Source: RUG12783 sp946409545
GTDB taxonomy: Bacteria; Bacillota_I; Bacilli_A; RF39; UBA660
Assembly (NCBI GenBank): GCA_946409545.1
Contig: CAMJWT010000014.1
Span: 1 to 55,031 of the forward strand
DNA length: 55,031 bases
Reading direction: 5' to 3'
Shown here: piece after piece, positions 49,432 through 55,031 of the stretch
Position numbering within the stretch: position 1 is the stretch's first letter
How the letters are laid out: every line of letters begins with the position of its first letter
Notes under the pieces: generated by a model
What the model saw: only the letters and a program-made list of their open reading frames with translations
Told to the model about the DNA's origin: nothing
The model's database searches: none
Translations under genes and position numbers: made by a program

Positions 49432-50707
49432 ATTTGTAAGAGAAAATAAAGATATAGTAAAAGAAAATATTAAGAAGAAATTTCAAGATGAAAAACTACC
49501 TCTAGTAGATGAAGTAATTAAACTAGATGAAGAATTTAGAAAATTAAAAAATAATCAAGATGAACTTCGAAGCAAGAGAAACACAATTTCAGCTGAGATT
49601 GGTGCCTTAATGAGAGAAGGTAAAAAAGAAGAAGGACTTGCCAAGAAAGAAGAAGTTAATAAAATTAACGAAGAGATTGCTAAAGAAGAAAATAGAGAAG
49701 GTGAACTTGCTGATGAGATTAAAGGTATCATGATGAAGATACCAAACATTATCGATGAGTCTGTTCCAATCGGAAAAGATGATACTGAAAATGTTGAGAT
49801 TGAAAAGTTCGGTGAACCAGTTGTTCCTGATTATGAGATACCATTCCACGGAGACATTTTAGAAATGATGAATGGTCTTGATAAAGACGCATCAGGTCGT
49901 ACTAGTGGTAATGGATTCTATTATCTTATTGGTGATGCAGCACGTCTTCATGAAGCGATGATTGCCTATGCAAGAGACTACATGATTAATGCAGGCTTCA
50001 CTTATTGCATCCCTCCATTTATGATTCACTCTGATGTTGTTAATGGAGTTATGTCATTCGCTGAAATGGAAAATATGATGTATAAAATTGAGGGTGAAGA
50101 TTTATACTTAATCGGTACAAGTGAACACTCTATGATTGGTAAATTTAAAGATCAAATTGTTAAAGAAGATAGTCTTCCAATTACGATGACAAGTTACTCT
50201 CCATGCTTCCGTAAAGAAGTTGGAGCTCATGGAATTGAAGAACGTGGAGTATACCGTGTTCATCAATTTGAAAAACAAGAAATGGTTGTTCTATGTAAGC
50301 CAGAAGACTCTATGGATTGGTACAATAAAATGTGGCAATTATCAGTTAACTATTTTAGAAGTTTAGAGATACCTGTAAGAACTCTTGAGTGTTGTTCAGG
50401 TGATCTTGCTGACCTTAAAGTTAAGTCATGTGATGTAGAAGCTTGGAGTCCTCGTCAACAAAAATATTTTGAAGTTGGAAGTTGTTCAACTTTAGGTGAT
50501 GCTCAAGCAAGAAGATTAGGAATTAGAACTAAAGGTGATAAAGGAACTTATTTTGTCCACACTTTAAATAACACAGTTGTTGCAAGTCCACGTGGATTAA
50601 TTGCATTCTTAGAAAATCACTATCAAGAAGATGGTACAATTACTATCCCAGAAGTCTTAAGACCATACATGGGTGGTATGGATAAAATAGTTTTAAATAA
50701 AAAATAG
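49418..50707 (+). CDS. serS: Seryl-tRNA synthetase
   Basis: 429 aa. Class II synthetase. N-terminal long coiled-coil arm (about 28-100) that grips the tRNA-Ser variable arm, motif 2 C-F-R-K-E-V-G-A-H-G (about 265-274) and motif 3 near 400-420 (A-S-P-R-G-L-I-A-F-L-E-N). The ATG at 49418 has AAGGAG 7 bases before it; the ATG at 49412 is too close to it. Second gene of the T-box operon. Confidence 0.97.
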   Translation: MLDIKFVRENKDIVKENIKKKFQDEKLPLVDEVIKLDEEFRKLKNNQDELRSKRNTISAEIGALMREGKKEEGLAKKEEVNKINEEIAKEENREGELADEIKGIMMKIPNIIDESVPIGKDDTENVEIEKFGEPVVPDYEIPFHGDILEMMNGLDKDASGRTSGNGFYYLIGDAARLHEAMIAYARDYMINAGFTYCIPPFMIHSDVVNGVMSFAEMENMMYKIEGEDLYLIGTSEHSMIGKFKDQIVKEDSLPITMTSYSPCFRKEVGAHGIEERGVYRVHQFEKQEMVVLCKPEDSMDWYNKMWQLSVNYFRSLEIPVRTLECCSGDLADLKVKSCDVEAWSPRQQKYFEVGSCSTLGDAQARRLGIRTKGDKGTYFVHTLNNTVVASPRGLIAFLENHYQEDGTITIPEVLRPYMGGMDKIVLNKK

Positions 50708-50715
50708 AAAAAAAG

Positions 50716-50744
50716 AAGTGTTTTGCAAGAACACTTTTTTTTAT
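50716..50744 (+). terminator. serS terminator
   Basis: AAGTGTT (50716-50722) and AACACTT (50730-50736), then T-run. Confidence 0.9.
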
Positions 50745-50849
50745 TTGAATTGTGAAGCAATATTTTATATGTTTAACTCTTTTTATTTATTCATTTTATA
50801 TATAAAAAAAACGTCAAAAAATTATATTGAATTTTTTTTATACAAATAC

Positions 50850-50878
50850 TTGATTTTTATTGCATATTAATGTATTTT
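50850..50878 (+). promoter_or_regulatory. Promoter of the giant adhesin gene
   Basis: -35 TTGATT (50850-50855), 17 bp, -10 TATTTT (50873-50878). The remaining ~200 bases from 50745 are AT-rich with no gene; an 80-base leader precedes the ATG, with RBS AGGAG. Confidence 0.55.
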
Positions 50879-50963
50879 AATAGGATGTGTGGAAATTTAT
50901 ATTCTTAAATAAAGTGATTTGGAGTGTATATTCCAGGCTTTTTGGGATAGGAGATGATTTTTT

Positions 50964-53900
50964 ATGAAGAAAGTTTCAAGAGTTTTACTAGTAATGTTAT
51001 TAATTTTTGTAATGTTCTTAAATATTACTGTTAAAGCTAATGATGATTATTCAACTTTAAATGGTGAAGAGATATCAGGTGATATATCTTTGGATGAGAA
51101 AGAAGATATAAATTTAGATAGGCCCCCAGAGGCGCCACCAGATTCGGATAAACAATTATCTACTAACCAAACAAACGAATCAGGTAAACAAATAGAGATT
51201 GTTGATACTGTTTCAGATAAAAAAACAGGTGGAGAAGATTTAGTTGATAAATCTATCGATAATCCCATTACTGATGATAAAGGTACTACTAATCTTAGTG
51301 AACCAACTGAAGAATCAGAGATTAATAATTTAGATAATCCTTCAAATGGTGAAACAGAGAATAATAATATAGATGCTGCTATAGCCAATGAACCTAGTGA
51401 ATCAACTGAAGAATCAAAGAATGATAATTTAGATAATTCTTCTGGTGATACAAGAAGTAATAATACAGAGGCTGCTATAGCTAATGAACCTAGTGAACCA
51501 ACTGAAGAATCAAAGAATAATAATTTAGATAATTCTTCAAATGGTGAAATAGAAAGTCATAATACAGAGGTTACTATTGTGGAAGAACCAACAGACGTTA
51601 ATAATGAAAGCGATGGAAGTGACACTGGTGAAGTTGTTCCTACTTCCGTACCTGTGGTTAAGAGTGCGCCTGTTCTTAGAAACTCAGCATCAACAAATAT
51701 GGCTGATTATCTTACTGGTGTAACAATAGATGCTCCTAAAGAGGGTAGTATATATCACCTTGTACCTGGAACTAGATATAATGTTTCTCTTCATTTTAGC
51801 GAAGGAGAAAATCTTCAGTTCCCTAATTCTGGAAGCATGACATATCAATTACCAACTGGTTTTGAAAATGTTGTAATTAATGGTGGTCAAGTTGACATAG
51901 TAGTTACTGATGGCGGTCAGAATTATACAGTCTCTGGAAATACATATTCAATATCTAATGGTGTTGTTACTTTTACATGGAATACAAGTGATCCTAATTT
52001 TCAAAGATTAGCTGAAGCAACTAATGCTCAGTTTAGTATGGATTTCAGTGGCTCTTTTGACCAAAATCACACCCTAATAGAATTTTCAAGTGATGTTGTT
52101 GCAAATCTTTTATTTGATGAACCAACAACTGGTAAGTTAGAATTTAATAAAACAGGAAATTGGAATCCTGAAACTAATACAATTAATTATACTATTACAG
52201 TTAAGGCATCTGGTGGTGCTTTAACAAATGTTGTTGTTACAGATACAATGGATGGTAAAGCACTAATATTTAATCAAGATGTTAGTATAGCTGGTAATTC
52301 AAGTGCACCAATAGAAAGTCAAATTACAGCTAATGGATTTGTATATAAATTTCCGTCTATGAATGCTAACGAAACAATTACTATCACTTATACGGCTAGC
52401 ATAGATTCTAGTAAATTAAATCCTATTGTTAACAAAGGAAAATTTACATATGATGAAACTAATAATAAAGTTAAGGTAAAAAGTGATGAAGAACCAGACG
52501 AGGTAAAAAAAGAATTTTATTTTGTAAATGAATATTCGTCTATGAATAAAAGTGGAGAGTTATCTCCTGATGGAAAAAGTATTACATGGACAATAAATTT
52601 AAATAAAGAACAATTTGTATCAATAGCTGGTGCAACAGTAACTGATACAATAACTGAGAGTTCACGTGGAATTATGCATTATTCTGGTTCCGGAATTACA
52701 ATCGTAGTAACTAAAGAAGATGGAACTACTGAAACAAGAAATGTTTCATGGGCTGATGTTGGAATGACAGGTGAAGGAGATTATTCATGGACTTACAATG
52801 TTCCAACTAGTGATGGAAAATATTCTTATGTGATTACATACACGACAAGTGTAGATAATTCATCAATTATAACAACAACTCCTGTAAGTAATACATCAGA
52901 AGGACCAGGAAAAGATACTGGTGTAGTTGATATTGAACCAAGCCCTGATCATAAACTTGATCTTACTAAAGAAGTTCAAGAACAAACAGAAGAAAAAGTT
53001 ACTTGGAAAATATCCTTTAATCTTCCTGCTAATACTGAATTTAATAATGTAGAATTAACTGATATATATCCAGCAATGTGGAATGGAAATAATCACTATA
53101 TCGATTCTTATGTAAATTATTCAATTAGTGTTGCTGGACTTAAAACGGGTGAAGGATATAATCTTGATACAAGTAGTAGTACACAAGCCGTTATAAGATT
53201 TTATAAAGATGCAAATCAAACGCCAGGTTTACTTTCAGATACGTCTATAAGAACAATCACTGTAACTCTTCAAACTAAATTTGATGAGAATTGGATTCAA
53301 GCAGGTTTGAATCAAGGTGGTTATTATACAACACATACAAATAATGCAAAACTTAATGTTAATGGTAAAATCCTTTATGATAATGCATCTGTTGATAAAG
53401 GTCGTATGCAAAAAAATTATATAGGTTTATTACAATCAGCTGATCCAAATGGTCCTCCTGTATATGTATATGATGTTGTAGTGGGCGGCGTTACTCAGAA
53501 TACATTTGAAGTAATTGATAATTTCAATACTACATTTTTAGAGTTTAATCCTAATTACCCATCTACAGGATATTTACCAGAAGATAATATGGCTGTTTCT
53601 GGTGGTTCAACACAATACTCACAAATTGATTATTTAGGAAAAGCAACAGCAATATTAACAGGAAATGGTGTAAAATTTATTGTTACTGCTTTTAAAGATG
53701 CTAATAATAATTACTATAATTATTATAGAATTAGATACTTTTTAGTAGTTAAAGATGAAGAGGCACTTAAACAGGCGGCATTAAATACTCCAGATGGAAA
53801 AGTTATTTTAAATAATACAGCTTCGTTTGGTGGAAATTCTGCTTCTGCAAATGCAGAATATACATATAAAATTTTAAACAAAGAACTTGTAAATAAAGGT

Positions 53901-55031
53901 GAACTTGGAGGAAAGAATCGTAGAGCAGAGTATGTAATAACATTTAATCCTGATGGAAGAACTCTTAATAATGGTAATGATATAACAATAACAGATACAT
54001 TCTCACAAAACTTAAACATTTTATATGATACTATTTCATTTGATCACCCAGACGATGTAATTACATATAATGTTAAAGGAAACGTTGGAACATTTGTTAT
54101 AAAAGATGGACGACCTGTAACAATATCTTATACTGCAATTGTAATTGGTATGGGTAATCAAACAATTGTAAATGAAGCAAAAGCACTTAGATATGAAGAT
54201 AGTGAAGTAGATCATAATGTATATGAGAATTCAGGTCAAGGAACTGCAAGTGTAGCAGCGATTAAAATTTTAAAACAAGAAGAAGGTAAGATGGATGTTC
54301 GTCTTGCAGGCGCTGTATTCCAATTGTGGAATGTTAATAATCCTGATAATGAAAATGATGATACACCGGTTTTAGATAAAAATGGTAATGAAATATTCAT
54401 AACAACTGGTACAAATGGTACAGCTACTATAAGTGGAAGTCTTTTGAATTTTGATTTTTATTTCAATCATCCTTATTATTTGTTAGAAACGGTAGCACCT
54501 ACAGGATATAAACTTAGTGACACAAAATGGAAATTTAGGTTAGTTAATGACGATGCCTCAATAGATACTTATCATTATATTTATCCAGCAGATTATACGA
54601 TGCGTATTAGTAATACACCAGAAGTAGAAGTAACAAAAGTAAAAGTTATTAAAAACTGGGATGATACAGAAAACCAAGATGGTAAGAGAGACGATGTTGT
54701 AGCAACAGTAAAATTACAACAAAAAGTAGGAACTGGAGCAGCAACAGATGTTGAAGGAAAGACAGTAACATTTGGAAAAGGAAATGATACAACATGGACA
54801 ATTACATGGGATAACTTACCAGTATATAGTAATGGACAAGAGATCGTATATTCAGTAGTAGAATCATTTTTAACAGCAAATGGATATACACATAATGATG
54901 CAGAAAACATAGTTTCATATAATGAAGAAACTGAAACATATGAAATTACAATAACAAATAGTTATACACCAAAGACAACAACAATAACAGTTAATAAACT
55001 TTGGGATGATAATAGTAACCAAGATGGTAAG
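50964..55031 (+). CDS. Giant Cna_B-type surface adhesin (3' end outside window)
   Basis: The frame stays open for 1356 codons to the window edge. Signal peptide (1-25, V-K-A-N). Residues 26-240 are low-complexity, acidic and Ser/Glu/Asn-rich with tandem repeats, a probable wall-spanning or disordered stalk. Residues about 245-400 look like a bacterial adhesion/Ig-like domain; several DUF11-like or isopeptide beta repeats follow (to about 1100, with recurring N-T-I-x-Y-T-I-T-V and V-T-D-T-x motifs); a SpaA-like module is near 1105-1205 (A-G-A-V-F-Q-L-W-N, L-L-E-T-V-A-P-T-G-Y); then Cna_B repeats begin at about 1215 (V-T-K-V-K-V-I-K-N-W-D-D) and again at about 1335. Wall anchoring signals would be beyond the window. 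Confidence 0.9.
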   Translation, partial: MKKVSRVLLVMLLIFVMFLNITVKANDDYSTLNGEEISGDISLDEKEDINLDRPPEAPPDSDKQLSTNQTNESGKQIEIVDTVSDKKTGGEDLVDKSIDNPITDDKGTTNLSEPTEESEINNLDNPSNGETENNNIDAAIANEPSESTEESKNDNLDNSSGDTRSNNTEAAIANEPSEPTEESKNNNLDNSSNGEIESHNTEVTIVEEPTDVNNESDGSDTGEVVPTSVPVVKSAPVLRNSASTNMADYLTGVTIDAPKEGSIYHLVPGTRYNVSLHFSEGENLQFPNSGSMTYQLPTGFENVVINGGQVDIVVTDGGQNYTVSGNTYSISNGVVTFTWNTSDPNFQRLAEATNAQFSMDFSGSFDQNHTLIEFSSDVVANLLFDEPTTGKLEFNKTGNWNPETNTINYTITVKASGGALTNVVVTDTMDGKALIFNQDVSIAGNSSAPIESQITANGFVYKFPSMNANETITITYTASIDSSKLNPIVNKGKFTYDETNNKVKVKSDEEPDEVKKEFYFVNEYSSMNKSGELSPDGKSITWTINLNKEQFVSIAGATVTDTITESSRGIMHYSGSGITIVVTKEDGTTETRNVSWADVGMTGEGDYSWTYNVPTSDGKYSYVITYTTSVDNSSIITTTPVSNTSEGPGKDTGVVDIEPSPDHKLDLTKEVQEQTEEKVTWKISFNLPANTEFNNVELTDIYPAMWNGNNHYIDSYVNYSISVAGLKTGEGYNLDTSSSTQAVIRFYKDANQTPGLLSDTSIRTITVTLQTKFDENWIQAGLNQGGYYTTHTNNAKLNVNGKILYDNASVDKGRMQKNYIGLLQSADPNGPPVYVYDVVVGGVTQNTFEVIDNFNTTFLEFNPNYPSTGYLPEDNMAVSGGSTQYSQIDYLGKATAILTGNGVKFIVTAFKDANNNYYNYYRIRYFLVVKDEEALKQAALNTPDGKVILNNTASFGGNSASANAEYTYKILNKELVNKGELGGKNRRAEYVITFNPDGRTLNNGNDITITDTFSQNLNILYDTISFDHPDDVITYNVKGNVGTFVIKDGRPVTISYTAIVIGMGNQTIVNEAKALRYEDSEVDHNVYENSGQGTASVAAIKILKQEEGKMDVRLAGAVFQLWNVNNPDNENDDTPVLDKNGNEIFITTGTNGTATISGSLLNFDFYFNHPYYLLETVAPTGYKLSDTKWKFRLVNDDASIDTYHYIYPADYTMRISNTPEVEVTKVKVIKNWDDTENQDGKRDDVVATVKLQQKVGTGAATDVEGKTVTFGKGNDTTWTITWDNLPVYSNGQEIVYSVVESFLTANGYTHNDAENIVSYNEETETYEITITNSYTPKTTTITVNKLWDDNSNQDGK
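51327..51600 (+). repeat. Tandem ~96-99-bp repeat in the adhesin stalk
   Basis: Nearly three copies of a unit that begins N-L-D-N-x-S and includes A-I-A-N-E-P-S-E-x-T-E-E-S-K-N (starting near 51327, 51426 and 51522, the last degenerating). The first two units differ by few bases, so recombination could change copy number. Confidence 0.85.

Noticed and set aside
49555..49849. Two minus-strand ORFs inside serS
   Set aside because: Antisense to the SerRS coiled-coil arm; Ser/Leu-rich shadow composition.
53723..54910. Two minus-strand ORFs at the window end
   Set aside because: Antisense to the adhesin frame, which is continuous and has clear domains.

Overview
The window is AT-rich and gene-dense, with short intergenic gaps, many T-tailed hairpins and recurrent TGnTATAAT-type promoters. 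TGA is used as a stop (for example at the end of the ftsW-like gene), so the genetic code is the standard bacterial one. Lon, CdsA, RseP, FtsW, MraY, LtaS, T-box leaders in front of leuS and serS, a gpsB-rnpB junction and a rodZ-like/pgsA junction all point to a walled, low-GC Gram-positive of the Bacilli. An uncultured gut lineage of the RF39/Erysipelotrichales type is my guess; the sequence does not prove a taxon.

Region by region: 1-4150 holds a PEBP-family gene and a mobile module on the minus strand (large serine recombinase plus MobV relaxase, with an oriT-like site and a leader-peptide/terminator attenuator). 4155-4712 holds a small unknown gene and two tRNAs (Gly-GCC, Cys-GCA). 4800-7170 is lon. 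7200-21530 is a chromosomal type IV secretion-like set (VirB2/TrbC-like pilin, unknown 805-aa protein, TrbL/VirB6-like protein, PrgI, a VirB4-associated protein, VirB4, VirD4, cadherin-like membrane protein) with cdsA and rseP between its members and no relaxase of its own. 21539-30000 carries wall and lipid genes (ftsW-like, mraY, acyltransferase-like), two HAD proteins, NUDIX, a metallophosphoesterase, a Mbeg1/DUF2974 lipase, a tiny RNA polymerase alpha-CTD-like protein, an MgtC-family protein and a lipoprotein. 30002-32053 is ltaS. 32327-38546 is a sortase-assembled pilus island arranged like streptococcal FCT loci (large tip-like protein, isopeptide backbone pilin, catalytically dead signal-peptidase-like SipA homologue, minor pilin, class B sortase). 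38663-44927 has two Ig-like (BIG2) surface proteins flanking a T-box-controlled leuS. 44999-50707 has a DUF368 transporter, a RelA/SpoT-like synthetase-domain protein, gpsB, rnpB, rodZ-like, pgsA, yneF, and a T-box-controlled pair of an HD alarmone-hydrolase-like gene and serS. 50964 to the end is the first 1356 codons of a giant Cna_B-type adhesin.

How they fit together: many genes serve the envelope. LtaS, CdsA and PgsA make lipid and teichoic acid, MraY and FtsW make wall, and sortase, pilins and adhesin decorate the surface. The T4SS-like machine spans the same envelope. The most unusual points are the relaxase-less T4SS locus with unfamiliar partners, the SipA-like pseudo-peptidase pilus island, the attenuator in front of the recombinase, a standalone alpha-CTD-like protein, and an alarmone-hydrolase-like gene placed under a seryl T-box.
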